Of a DNA stretch of 64,000 nt, positions 36,501 to 48,749 are shown in pieces. The DNA is from Neckera pumila. Lineage: Eukaryota; Streptophyta; Bryopsida; Hypnales; Neckeraceae. The stretch's first letter is position 1. Each line of letters opens with the position of its first letter. The notes beneath the pieces were generated by a model that ran no database searches, was not told where the DNA came from, and saw only the letters and a program-made list of their open reading frames with translations. Where the stretch lies: the NCBI GenBank assembly GCA_963969595.1, contig OZ018417.1, positions 6,884,501-6,948,500 on the forward strand. The letters run 5' to 3'. Position numbers and translations under genes: made by a program.

Positions 36501-39500
36501 TGTTCCTAAAAATTTAATTCAGAACTGGGAACACGAGCTGTACAAGTGGGCTTCGAAACTGTATATTGTGAGCTACGCGTCGAAACTAGAGGAAGCCAGG
36601 GACATTATTCGGCGGGCAGAATTCAGCTCTTTCATTGAACCGTTCAGACCGCAGATAGTGCTGACAACTTTTGATGTCATTAATTGTGTAAGATGATATG
36701 TACCCCGCGTATCTGGTCCCTTCTTAGAATGATGTTTATAAGTTATCATGTTGCGATCTGAATTTTCTCCATTGCAACGATATTTGAGTATCCTCTGGTG
36801 GAACTTAGCTTGCCAGAACTCTTGAACATCTCAATTTTCCTGTGTATTTTTGAACACTGCATTTAAAAAATACCTTGTATATGTTGGGAACTCTTACACT
36901 TGAATGGCGTTGGGTGTAGGATACGGATCATTTGAAGAAGGTGGAATGGGAAGTTCTGATAATCGATGAAAGTCGAAGTCAACGTCTGCAGAAGTCGTTG
37001 CAGAAGTCCTACCGGCCATTCAGCCAAATTCATTCTGCTTTTCGGTTTCTCCTGTTGAGTGAGCCTCTGAAGGTCAGCGTCAATCTCTCTTTTTCTCTGT
37101 ATATTTGCGGAAATGTTCCGCAATTCGGTTTCCTGTTATTTCAAAGGGGTTTTGCTTACCGGTTGATATCTTACTATGCCTCTATACATACCTGCCATTT
37201 TGAACCGAGTTGAAGCTTCTGGGTCGGAAGGGGTGCTCTCTAAATCCGAGGAAACTTTTCTCATATCTTCTCCATCTCTTTTTGTCCTCAACAAAACAGT
37301 TGTAGCAATAGTACTCAAGAATTTGAACAATTTGGTCTTATGTCTTTATCCATAACACTGACACGGAACTTTCGCCCTCGCCCGGCTGGTCATCAAGTTT
37401 ATAAAGCAGCTTCCCCTTCTGAGCGCATTTGTCCGAGAATGTGAATATTGTGAGCCGTGACATTCTTCTTTGGATCGCTTGCAGAGCAATGTGGAGGAGC
37501 TTATTCAATTTGTCAACTTTCTTGAGTCTCTTAAAAGTTGGCCTCCTCATGGAGACGAATCGACTCAAGTGGCTAAACTTCGAAGAAGGCTAAGTGGTCG
37601 AGTCTTTGAGTACATCCCGAAGAATAGGCTTACAGAGTACTGGATTCCGGTGGAGATGACTCCTGTGCACCTTGACCAGTATTATAATCTTCTTGTCAGG
37701 AACTACCCAACTCTTTCTCGAAACTACAGAGTTCACCAGATTCAAGAAGTGGTCACCAAACTTCGACAGGTGCATTGTGGCCCTGAACTAAGTTGTGAAT
37801 TGGACTGTAGGGTTTTGTTCTACTGTTAGTTTATGTGGCTAGAGTGAATGTTGCAGGTGTCGTGATGCTGAGTATTAACCGTTTTAACCCTCATGAACGT
37901 GCGAATGACTGAAGCTTCCGTGGTTTCGGCAGTCTTGTAATCACCCATTTCTCGCGGATCTGGCATTAGAAGGAACCATGGGTCAGGGCCTCACGCCCAA
38001 AGAGCTTCTGGACCACCATATTGAAATCAGTGGCAAGATGCGACTGCTACATTTCATGATGCCCATCCTTAAAGCGTCTGGTTGGCGTGTGATCATCTTC
38101 TCTCAGGTGCTTGGTTAGCGTGACCCCAACTTCGTTGGTTCTAATCACTATCTCTGGTTTATGTAGATGATGGAAGATACTTTAGATTTTGCAGGTGTTT
38201 TGAAATATATCTGCTTGCACTGAACGAATGTTAATGAATGCAGGGAACTAAACAGCTGGATATCCTGGAGAGATATATGACTCAGTCTCATGGGCCTGAT
38301 TCATATGAGCGAGTGGACCATGACCTCGCTGTCAACGCGAAGGAAGACGCGCTTCAAAGATTCAATGCTGAAGGCTCAAAGCGGTTTGTGCTTCTTTTGA
38401 AAACAGGCATGCACGTCTCTTTTAAAAACGTTCAATTTGTATTGATATACGACAGTGATTGGAACCCGGAAAATGATATGCGAGCGTTGCACAAAATTCA
38501 TAACGAAGATGAAGCTGGCAGCAAACCATTGCCTGTCCTCCGCCTCTACACGCACTTGACTGTAGAAGAGAGCACACTTGCTTTATCCCGGGATGGGCAG
38601 TTACCAGCAACCCGTGCCAGTTTCAGTGCAACGATCTGCCAGAAACTTTTGGCTTGGGGAGCCAGCAAGATTTTCGACCATTTTGATAATAGTAAGGGCC
38701 ATACGCGGTCTTCGTATAGGCCCAAAGAGGCCAAGTTTTGCCCCAAAGCTAAGGTGAAGCAGGTCGTTTACAATTCAGAGGTGGTTTCAAATATGCTGGA
38801 AGCATTACTCCGCCAGGATGAGATAAGCAGTAAGTTCGAGGGTGATGTACTCCTGGAAGCTATACTTGTTCCCCGAGATGAACCAGCTCCACTATTTGCG
38901 GAGAGTGACCATCCCATCAATATCATCACGGGCGATTCAGCACAGGTCTTCTGGGGTTCATCTTTGAAATGGAGGCACGATGATTGGCAAGCCAAGAAGG
39001 TATAAACAAGCTTGCAATATTATTGTTCTGCTTTGTGTTTCAACAATGAAGTCTTCCAGGTCTTTCAGAGGTGACGTGATTGCATATGTCATGTAATTGT
39101 CGCCATGATTGTTCGTGAACGAAGTGCTGTTTCAGAACTTGCTCTAATAGGCTAATTCGTGCATGTTCGGAAGCGTTCAGCATTAGCAGCATACTCAGTG
39201 CGATTGGGGAGAATTTCTCTCTCTTTCATAGACCAAGACCTCGCCTGTTGTCATTCATATGCACTTTACGAAAAAGAGTCTAGTTATGCTTTGACTTTCA
39301 AGAATGAGAAGTGGCTAATGTTTTCAAATTTTCTGTAGGGCAATACGCTTGGTAAAGGGCAGAGAGGAAAGAAACACATCACCTACGATGAAGACGCCAT
39401 GGCTTCTGCTGTCTTTAATGAGGCTCAAATTTCAGAGGAAAGTGAGAGGAAACGACCAAGACGTCGAAAGGGTAGCAGTAAAGAGGCACAAGAAGTCGTC

Positions 39501-42500
39501 ACAGCTCCATCGGATCCAGTGAGCTTCCAAAAAGGATTTCGTTCTCTATCCAATATACTGCATTCTGACAGCATTTTACCTGCGACCATTCCCCAAGGCG
39601 ATACAGCATTGCCCTGTGACAGCACTTTACCTGTGACCTCTCCCCAAGGCGATACGGCATTGCCATGTGACAGTACTTTGCCTGTGACCTCTCCCCAAGT
39701 TGATGCAGCATTGCCATGTGACAGCAATTTACCTGCGACTTCTACCCAAGTCGATATAGTATTGCATTCTGGCAGCACTTTACCCTTGGCTTCTACCCAA
39801 GTCGATACAGCATTGACCTCCGTCATTCCTGAAAGAGATCAATTGCAAGAAAGCACTGATCCAGTGAGCTTTCAACAAGGGCTTCCTTCTCTATCCAGTG
39901 GTATGCATTCTGACTGCACTTTACTTGTGACCTCTCCGCAAGCTGATATAGCATTGCCTTGTGGCAGCAGTTTACTTGTGACCTCTACCCAAGTCGACAC
40001 AGCCTTGCCCTGTGACATTCCTGACAGAGAGCTGTTGCAAGAAAACACAGATCCAGTAAGCTTTCAACAATGGCTTCCTTCTCTATCTAGTAGTGTGCAT
40101 TCTGACAGCACTTTACCCGTAACTTCTACCGAAGTCGATACTGCATTGCCCCCTGACATTCCTGAAAGAGATCAATTGCAAGAGAACACAGTTTCAAGCC
40201 CGTCGCACCAGTCAGAGGTAATACGAGAGCACCTGTCGGGGGAGCATATTTTTCTTTTTAAGCGTTTGTGGTGTTCCAACAACTGGACCAGGTTGTGTGG
40301 ATGGAGAGCTTTTGTGTATTAGATAGAAATCAAAGCGTCCGAGTGTCGCGTATTGATTGATGAGAGTTATTGCTGATTTCACGCGAGTCCAATGTTATTG
40401 GGGTCCACGGTGTCTGCGGTAGTCAGTCTGGTTCCAGGACCATGTAACATATTTTTGCTTTTTCTGTGTTCAGGTGGCTCGGTCATTGAGAAATGATCAT
40501 GCTATCAACCAGAATGCTGGTTCAGAGAGAAATCGGTCTGATGCTCCTGGAATGCTGGCCTTTGAAAAGTTTCCGGCCTACCTTTCCAGGATTTGCTGCA
40601 TGCTGGACCTTCCTGTACATTTCTCCCCTAATCTCTGCGTTGTTCTTTTTCACAGTACATATTACTGCTTTGGATGTTCATGGCTCCAGCATTGATACTT
40701 ATTGTAATCTCTGTGTGGAGCTTTGACTTATTTTCTCTTTTTTGGAGTCAAATGATTAGGAACTAAATATTATCCTGTCATTTTGTGAATTGCATGATTT
40801 TCAATTACCAGAAAACCAGACCTACAATTCGCAATAACACTAAGTGATGGAATACATCTGATTTACATGAAACATCATTCGATGCATGTTTTCTCCTAAT
40901 GCATGTTCTAGTATTTATGTTTTGACAGAGACCTGCGAAAGTGCGTGCGGGTGAGATTTTCGAGTACTTCCTGCAATGCCAGAAGCAAATTCGCAGATCC
41001 GGTCCGCATCATGTGATTTTCGCCATCCAACTCTGTGTGGTATGGACAACCATTATCCTGTTTATCATCGTAGCTCCCTACTTGAGAATGCATGCTTCTG
41101 TCAGTGTGTTGAAAATGGTCGTTGGTAATTGACCTAACTTGCAGAGGCTTTTCATGTGTATTCCAGGAGAATGCTTCAAATGATTTTTGTGTCGATTTTG
41201 TTGAATGGTAGGTCTGGATGGCTGCGGAGCAATTTAATCATGCAATTGACAAGGCGATGTCCATATGCCTGGTGGAGGAGAGACTTTGTGTAAGTTACAC
41301 AAATCGTGATCAATTTGTGGGTGAGCTTTATAAGAAAGTGAAGGAGATTTGTATCAATTTCACATCCCGGCCTGCCCCTCTAGTGAATGTTCCGACTACT
41401 TTCCAACCTGCGTTGGTCCCTCAAATAACTCCTCCTAGAACCTCTTTACTAAATCATCCACCTATAGCTGGGTTTGAACCCTCCCCCGGAAATGTGCTTA
41501 CGCAGGCTATTGACGCAGCGGAACCTGCCCGCAATCAACTTGAAGGTTCACAAGGGACAGGCCTACAAGTTGATACAGAAGTGTTATTGCCAGAATCGCA
41601 ATCAGTACAAGAAACTCTTCCAGGAGATAATGTTCTAGAGGAGGAGGGAGCTCAGGCTGTAGTTGAACTAGTAGGTGTAGAAGTGGGTACTGAAGTTGTC
41701 CAGGTCGAGTCTGATCCTCGCCTGGTACCCGAGGAGCCTTTGGACATGCTCATTAGTCAGAGCCGAGTTCCTGAATATGAACCGATTCAGGTACTTGCTG
41801 GCACAATAACATCAGGTGATTCGTCGTTGGAGCAAGGCTTAGGCTGGGTCCTTGTTGGCCCAGTACCTGGAATTTCTGTTGGAGATCTATCCCTTACTGG
41901 GCAGCCCTTGGAAGCATCAGGTTCCGACCGTTTATTGAATTCTGAGTCTCATATAGGCTCATCGCAAAGCGATGAAGCGGGACTGGCTTCTGCAACCCCG
42001 GGTGCGTCTCCCATGGAGGTGCCTCGTCAGGTGAGCCTTACTTTTCCTTATGGATCTCATGTTACCATTTGAGTGCTCCTTTTGCACTTGTGGTTTTAAT
42101 AATCTGATCTTAAACTACTGGCTACTCGTGGGCCCGATGCTCTTTTATGTGTAGGTTGAAAATTTTAAGAGCTGTCCACTAATATTATGCTTCTTGCTTG
42201 AATTGGTTTCGTCATATCCACTCCTCTCAGTGTTCTGTATTAGAATTGCCTTTTTTATCCTGAGGATTTAGCTATTAACTTGTGCCATGCTAATGTTGCA
42301 AGTGCCACTGTTTAGAGTCATTTTGAGTAGAGTTGTTGTAAGGATTAATGTGTGATCGTACACACCTTGTATGGCAACATTTTTCATTAGTAAATTAGCC
42401 TTGGTTTTCCTGCTGGTCTTAGGTTCTTCCAACCGAATCTACGCAGCCAGCTAGGCAAAGCGAGCAAACAGCAGCAGCTCCTCTTGCAAGTCCGACGAGC

Positions 42501-45500
42501 AGGTTACAGCAAGACAAGGCCTTCATAATCAATGTCCAGCTTAAGGAGATGCAGCTTATGAAATCAGAGGCAGACCGAAAGTTACAATTGCTGAAAAGAC
42601 AACATGATGACTGTCGCTTGGGGCTTTCTGCAGTTCCTGGGATTGCTGAAGAAGAAGAGAAGCAATATAAACAAGATAAAGATATCTTACAACGAAAAAA
42701 TTATGCAGATTTGAAGGCGTTGGGAACTCGTCAACGTGCTGACCGTGATAAACTCGATGACTTGTACTCCACACTTATTTTGAGTGCTTCAGGAAATGGT
42801 GTAGACTTACGAAAGATTGAGGAGGAAATACAGAGGATCAAGGACTATTACATAAAGCTCATGCATGCCGCCTCGACCCCGTCCCCATTGCAGGAATCTG
42901 TGGGGCAACGTCCGAGTTTGAGATCTATGCCGTCAGCTACACCTGCGACGGTGGCCTTACCAATCCGCACAGTGCAGGTAGATGATAGCTCACGGGTTGC
43001 TCAATCTTCAGCCAGTCCAGCTGAAGAGCAACAGAAGCAGCATTTGGGCAGCGTTTCATCATCGGGTACTCCAGCTGTATCATCGCAACGGAGGCATGCA
43101 GTGCAGCCTGTGGCTGGGCTGGGTTTACCCCATAGCCAGCGGCCAGCAGTGATGTCAACAGCACCGATGCCGACAAGCAGTGTGCAGCGTGTGACAGGGC
43201 GTAGCCAGCGGCCTTCTGCTATGTCAACAGCACCAGCGATGATGGCTTGCGGTGTACAGACTCTTGGTCAGCAGCGATGCAGGCTTCAAAGAAGTACAGC
43301 AGTTCGCCCTAGTCCAACGCCGAATGTCCCGAGAGGAGCACCTGCAGTAAGCCGAATTGTCAGTGCACCAGCAATGGCTCCTGCGGTACCTTCAAGTGTT
43401 GAAAATATGGCAAGGCCTTCTGTACCAGTTTCAGTAGCGGCTCTGGTTTGTGTCTGAACATCTTCAAAATATCACTGTTGTCGTTCGTTGTATGTACCTG
43501 TAGCAGGAAGTCGTGAGTTAATGTTGAGCACCTCCTATATTGTCTTTTTGTTGGTTGCTCTTGATTCTTTACGCACTGATGGTCATGCATGGTCTTCATT
43601 TTGTGTTCTTGCAATACTTGTGAATTGATCTGAGTATTTCCATTCATAAACAAGTCCAGGATCATACGGAAATGGTTCTTCATTAGCTTGGAAGAACATT
43701 GTTGCATTCAACGTTGTTCTGATCTTTATATTTTTGTACCTGCGAGGGTGTGATTGCAAGACAGCTATATTGGTGAGGGTGTAATGATTTCAAGTGTTGT
43801 GGTTGAGGAACAAGCCTGTCAATGCACGGACAGCATTGTCGATGTGTGGATAACAATATCAGTTGTCACCTGGGTGTGCAGGCTGGGAGTGTGTCTGGAC
43901 ATGTGTACCTGGATGTGCTCTTAGAGGGAAAGGAGAAACTCAGTAAAGAGCTCGAGAAGGCAAAGGCTGCTCATGACTCAGAGGTAGTGATTTAACCGTC
44001 TTACCTGTGTGAATTACTCTTGGAAGAGCTTAGCTTGTTGAAGGTGGTGTTTAGAAATCTTGATTTTACTGCACCTGATTACCTGCAGTAAGGATTCGTT
44101 CTCCATCAAGAATACAAACCCAGTTATTTCCGTAACTCTGTTTGTCTGTTGACAGGCACAAAGGATAAAAGCCGACTATGACAGAGAAGCAGAGATTCTT
44201 CATAAGAAATACGAAGCTTTACTTGTGGGGGAACATTGCTCTTTTACCAGGCGCCAGCAAGAAGTACAACAGAATATTGTGAAAGTGGAGTGGAATAGAC
44301 AGTTGGCAGAGGCTCTTAAGCTTCGAGAAGAACTTGCCGCTCGTGCAGGTAGCAATTGCGTCATTAAACTTGCGGCTTTATTGTGTTGTCTTCACTTTGT
44401 CTTGCCTTCGAAGTTGAAGTTTCTTTTGTCGTCCATAGGACCTTGTCATTTTGTAAACCTCTGGTGGACTGAAATTTTACGGTTATAAAATGACCAATCG
44501 AATTGAACTTATTGTGGAAATTATAATTCAGACTGAACCAAATTTTACATCATCAGAATCAGTGAACATTGCGGGTGTTGGTCAGGAAATAAACCAAAGA
44601 AAGTTCATATGACCCCTACTCAAAAGTGCTACAAATTTCATATGGGTTCAATTTGGGCTTTTTCGCCCTTGATGGGTTAACTGTGCTCGAGGTTGAGCGC
44701 TTGCATGATGAGTGGGTCTATTGCAGCCTTTTTTGCAGGGCTGGCTACCCAAACTGCTGTGCAACCTCTAGTAAACCAACAAGCTCCTCAACAGATTTCA
44801 GGAAGGCCGCGAACTACTGTGGTCCCAGTACATGCCAGTATTTTTCGGAGTACTACAAACACTGTCAACGCGGGTTCTGGTATGGCTGGTCAATCTGAGT
44901 GTTTGGAAGTTCATGAGTTTTTACAGACCCAACGCTCTGATGGCCCGGAGTTTCGTGCTTTGTGAAACTGAAGCTTTTGTCCGCATGCCAACCGTGTGTA
45001 GAAACCATGTTGAGGATGTTCATGTTACTGATGACGAGTTATCATATTTTGGGTGGGAGAACAGGTATTACCATGCAAGCTCCAGGGACTTCCAGCACTC
45101 GTGTATCTACTGCTCCTGTGCACCATTCTCCAAGATATGGAATGTGTCAGAATGAGCAGCCACGGTCGTCAATGTCAGAAGTTATGGCTGTGCTGTCAGC
45201 GTGTGTGAATGGAGTTGGATCAGGTAAGTGTGGTGGATTCGTAGTTATTGTCAAATTCGTCACGTCAATGGATATATTCAATTAACCTAGAAATCTACTG
45301 CATTGGAATATATCCTGGTTTGGGTGCTTCCACTTGTATCCCATTATCAATCCTACAGTAGTTTCCTTTTGTTTTATCATGTTCATCACAAATTGTGAGG
45401 TCCATTGGAGTGGGTCAGGCACTGCCAGAAAGCTCTCAGTGAGGAGGGGTGCATGGACTTCTTTTCTCATGAACTTAGCTAGCGAGAGTTGAATTTCAAC

Positions 45501-46270
45501 AAATTTTCCATTCAAAAAGTTGCAGAAATTGGAAACTTACCTGCGGGGCACGTGGAGTACCGTTAGAAAGCTTTTGGCAAGGAGGGTGCATGTGCTTGGT
45601 ATTTATACGAATTGGACCTACGGATCGTACTATATTGACTTTCAAATGAATTCTGTCCTCAAAAATTACAAAACGATAGGAAATAAAATCCACTAATCGG
45701 ATTTGAGCATGGTTTGGATCGCCAGGTTTGTAGTTTTGGCAACGACGGGGTTATACGTTGTTTATGTTGCAATAGAGCTGGGATTGTTATCCTAATGAAG
45801 GTTTTTCTCTCGTTGTAGGAATCAATGCTACTGGAAGTTCCCGAGCTCAGATGGAATCTGTTCCTCCAGAAATGAATATGGATGTGAATGGGTCACGTCA
45901 ACCACGTGCATCACTTGGAGTATTGGCACCCACGTCACCTTCGTTTCAGGATCCATTATTGACTACAATTCGTAACAGTATACCCTCTTTTGAAGCCAAT
46001 TCTCCAAGTGCTTTGGGAACTGTAAGCTCAGCCGGTGCAAGTTTACCCAATTCTCACTTATCTGAGCCTACTGCTGGAATGGAATATCAGATGCAACATT
46101 CACAAGCGTCACCTCAAACAAATCCTGGAGCAGATTCGGCGCTTATGGTTGAAGGAATCCCAGTGCAGATGACGAGCCAAATTCGATCTGGAGCACAGGA
46201 ACAGGTAGCAAATGTCGCAACCGTTGAAATGCCGCAGAATGTAATCTACTTATCAGATTCGGACGATTGA
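33513..46270 (+). CDS. MOM1-like: MOM1/CHD3-type chromatin silencing protein with degenerate helicase, 2,495 aa
   Basis: 22 exons close in phase: 33513-34109, 34360-34410, 34456-34620, 34713-34822, 35036-35504, 35636-35926, 36032-36184, 36424-36687, 36920-37072, 37485-37769, 37933-38106, 38244-38999, 39339-40217, 40474-40614, 40929-41039, 41212-42030, 42423-43445, 43882-43983, 44156-44348, 44739-44879, 45065-45223, 45819-46270. Domains: PHD finger ~298-341 (CEGC, LCDGKGC, HKEC, WYCPEC); chromodomains ~419-464 (EYLVQWK) and ~465-545 (WFVKWKGLGYENCTWEP); SNF2 N-lobe ~590-850 (LVVVPKNLIQNWEHEL); C-lobe ~847-1010 (CNHPF, VIIFSQ, VLIYDSDWNPEND); coiled coils ~1,840-1,950 and ~2,155-2,245. ATPase motifs are lost: SQEKI for GLGKT, DESR for DEAH, LHKIHNED for the RxHRxGQ region. 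Arabidopsis MOM1 (~2,000 aa) acts in transcriptional gene silencing without helicase activity; the same role is inferred. The first three exons are least certain. Confidence 0.85.
34621..34720 (+). repeat. Intron-3'-end duplication, copy 1
   Basis: From the donor of intron 3 (GTATATAAAGCAGCTTCC) through the acceptor (ATCGCTTGCAG) and the first bases of exon 4 (AGTAATGT), this ~100 bp segment is nearly identical to 37,397-37,494. The copies differ by a 5 bp indel (TTTCA) and a few substitutions. Here the segment spans the complete 92 bp intron. Confidence 0.92.
37397..37494 (+). repeat. Intron-3'-end duplication, copy 2
   Basis: This is the second copy of the segment at 34,621-34,720. It occupies the last ~88 bp of intron 9 and runs into exon 10 (AGCAATGT). 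Because it includes the branch region, polypyrimidine stretch and acceptor, both introns now share one 3' splice signal, and both exons start with Ser-Asn-Val. Confidence 0.92.
39560..40190 (+). repeat. Nested repeats in exon 13 of the MOM1-like gene
   Basis: A ~51 bp unit encoding about 17 residues of the type DSTLPVTSPQGDTALPC occurs eight times with changes. Between the units, a longer segment (IPERDQLQE, DPVSFQQGLPSLSS) recurs two to three times. The repeats stay in frame, are rich in S, T, P and D, and are predicted to be disordered. They suggest recent expansion by slippage or unequal exchange in a linker between the helicase part and the C-terminal coiled coils. Confidence 0.88.
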
Positions 46271-46863
46271 TAGTGGTGAAACCCGTATGGAAAAGAGCTG
46301 AGTCTACACCGAGTCGGCACAAATCCATTTCCAAGGATGGCACATGAGCGGAACGTTGATTTTGCCAAAATGAAGGGGTAATCAGTCAGGTATCTAATAG
46401 TGAATATCAGCTGTGGATGCCCTCCATATGTCTTTGCATCCTTCTTCGGTTCTTCATTCATGGAGGACCTCCGATTCACTTCTTGGAGAAGGGGCGTCCT
46501 TGCGAAGCACCGATCTGCACAGCAATCATCCTAGGTGAGAGACTCCTGTTGTTGGCTTAGTCCATTCAAGCTCTACTGTAAATCAAATGCTGGCTTACGA
46601 CAACCTCAGCTGACTTGCTGCACACTTCACTACAGTAGTGGTGCATGGGTCTCTGTTTCTTACAGGGCCGGACCTAGAACTCTTTTTTGAGATGTTTTTA
46701 AGTATATAATACATAAATTTTGTGGGCCTGTCTGAAACAGTATGGTCCAGTTTTGACATGACATTCTTGTATTATAGTCCATTGGTACATGATCTTAACT
46801 TTGGCAAGTCCGTGATTGCTTCGTTTGACAAAGGATGTGAAGGTAACCCGATATGATTTATGT
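46271..46863 (+). other. 3' untranslated region and flank of the MOM1-like gene
   Basis: The stop codon TGA is at 46,268-46,270. Moderately GC-rich sequence continues for ~400 bp. AT-rich text around 46,690-46,720 (AAGTATATAATACATAAATTT) could hold a plant poly(A) signal, but the end cannot be fixed. Confidence 0.4.
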
Positions 46864-47430
46864 TTAACCCCTAAAGGACCAAAGTGCGTTTTTTTGGCAA
46901 CACAGCGATTTTAGGCAACTCACTATGAATGGAATTTTTATTTTTTTTCTTCAAATTTTTCAAGCAACATGTTCTCAAGGAGTAGCTTTAAGGCCCAACA
47001 ATTTTCATAACTTTTGACTACATGGTTAAAAAGTTATTGTATGATATGTAGTTTTCATTGCTCAACAAGCAACTTGGGCAGTAATTTTTTTTTTAAAAAT
47101 TACTCAAAAAAACTTAAAAGTTTGAAATTGGTTTTCTAGATTTATATATACATGGAAAGCTTTGAATCATTCTTTTTTTTATTAATGAAGTGAAAGTTAT
47201 GAGGAGTTTTAGTTGTGGGTGGTTTGCGGGATAGTTGTGAAATCTCTACTCTAAAATAAACTTTGAAGTCCATTATTTAGTTCAACTTTTGATATTTTTG
47301 AAAAAAAAATATTAGGTATACATTGTTTATTACAACATTACAACCATTGGAATTGGCATTCTTCAATTCCGTAAATAAACTTTTAACAATTAAGTATTTT
47401 GAATCATTCAGTGTATTGAATCTAATATAA
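46864..47430 (-). mobile_element. TTAA-family element fragment
   Basis: It starts TTAACCCCTAAAGGACC. Read on the minus strand it matches the right half of the elements at 27,948 and 48,750 (for example CATAACTTTTGACTACATGG and the reverse of TTTATTTTAGAGTAGAGA). Homology ends near 47,410-47,430 without a second terminus. Confidence 0.78.
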
Positions 47431-47485
47431 TTTGAAATTTTTTGTTTGTTGAGTTTTGAAAGGTCATGTAGTTAATAATGGTCAA

Positions 47486-47860
47486 TACTAGTGTGCCTTG
47501 TGTCGTTGCCACAGCCAAAATGAAAGGAAAAGTCAATTTTTTATTTTTTTATTGATATAAAAACTTCAAAATTCATTAACTTTCACACCATCATACCAAA
47601 TGCCATGAAACAAAGTCCGTCCACCCCTCCTCGCCAAGAGCTTTCCAACGGTACTAAGAATGTGATCAAAATCAAAGTAAAAGTAATTTTCTAATTTTTT
47701 GATCCTTAAATCTTTGAAATTCAATAACTTCTGTACTGTAGATCCAAACACCACAAAAATTATGCCCGTACATCCTTCCTCGTTGAGAACTTTCCGGCAA
47801 TATCAAACATGTGGCTATGAGATGTACAGTTTGGGAGATTTCAACGTAAAAAAAACATAC
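47486..47860 (+). mobile_element. Dispersed retroposon-like repeat, dimeric copy
   Basis: It begins ACTAGTGTGCCTTGTGTCGTTGCC and contains two successive bodies with AACTTT..ACCgtAGgTCCAAA..CCA, a GAGAGCTTTCC..CGGTACCAA-like middle and a GAGATTTCAACGTAA end. The tail here is short (AAAAAAAACA). Related copies at 51,650, 54,295, 54,731 and 55,005 end in longer AAAC/AAACA tails. Confidence 0.65.
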
Positions 47861-48749
47861 TAACTTAATGTATGGATTGAATATCGTCATTCTTTTTCTA
47901 TTCTATTCATTCAAAATTCGCATGTATCATACAAATTTTGAAATGCTTTAGTATTATTTTACAATATTAAAAATCTACCATCATACAAGAACTATACTAT
48001 AATACATTGTAGTTGAAAAGAAAAGGCGGTTTAATTGCCTTCTTCTTTGATCCCATTTCATTATCTTCTATCAATATTCCTTGTTCCAAACAAATGGCAT
48101 TTAATTCTTGTATTGTACATTCATTGTGCACAACTACCAAAACAATAGTATAGAACAAAAAATGCTATTCTTGAGCATTGGAAAAAATGTCAAGAAGACA
48201 CCATTTTTCCACTGTGATGAATATGCATCTATTATTTGATTATCACTTGGACTTTGTAGCAACATTTTTTTGCAAAAATTATTTAGGGAGACTATTTCAA
48301 CTCCAAAATAGCCTATAGATTCATTTACTCCCTTAATACAATGTCATACTTGAAAATCTTAATACATTAAATGTTGTATAATGTTGTATCATTATATGAA
48401 ATTTTTTTTTCTTTAATACAATTTTATTACAAAATTGGTGTTTATTTGTATTAAATGTATTTTTTAATTTTGAATGTTATTTTTTTATTTGTTGATCTAG
48501 CCATAAACTTTACTAGAAAAATCTTATTTGCATAGTCTCTTTCTACTTTAGATGATTGGAAGTAACCCATGTTATATTTGAAGGTTTTAATGTTTGTAAG
48601 ATTTAAAGAATATGATTTCAATTGTACTTTACAATTTTATGGTTTGGTGCATAAATGAATATCGTCTTGGATTTGATTAGTATATACTAAGTATAGAGCT
48701 TGGATATATGAAGAGGAAGGACGTCGCCATACTTCTTTGTCTTTTGTAC
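47861..48749. other. AT-rich intergenic sequence
   Basis: No gene or repeat structure recognised. Confidence 0.5.

Noticed and set aside
39425..39826. A 133-codon minus-strand frame with repeated GNAVSPWGEVTGKVLS-like units
   Set aside because: It is the antisense shadow of the in-frame repeats in exon 13.
42549..43457. Independent gene for the coiled-coil ORF starting at 42,549
   Set aside because: The frame is open upstream to a clear acceptor at 42,421-42,422, and exon 16 joins it in phase. It is exon 17 of the MOM1-like gene, and its apparent stop at 43,457 lies after the donor at 43,446.
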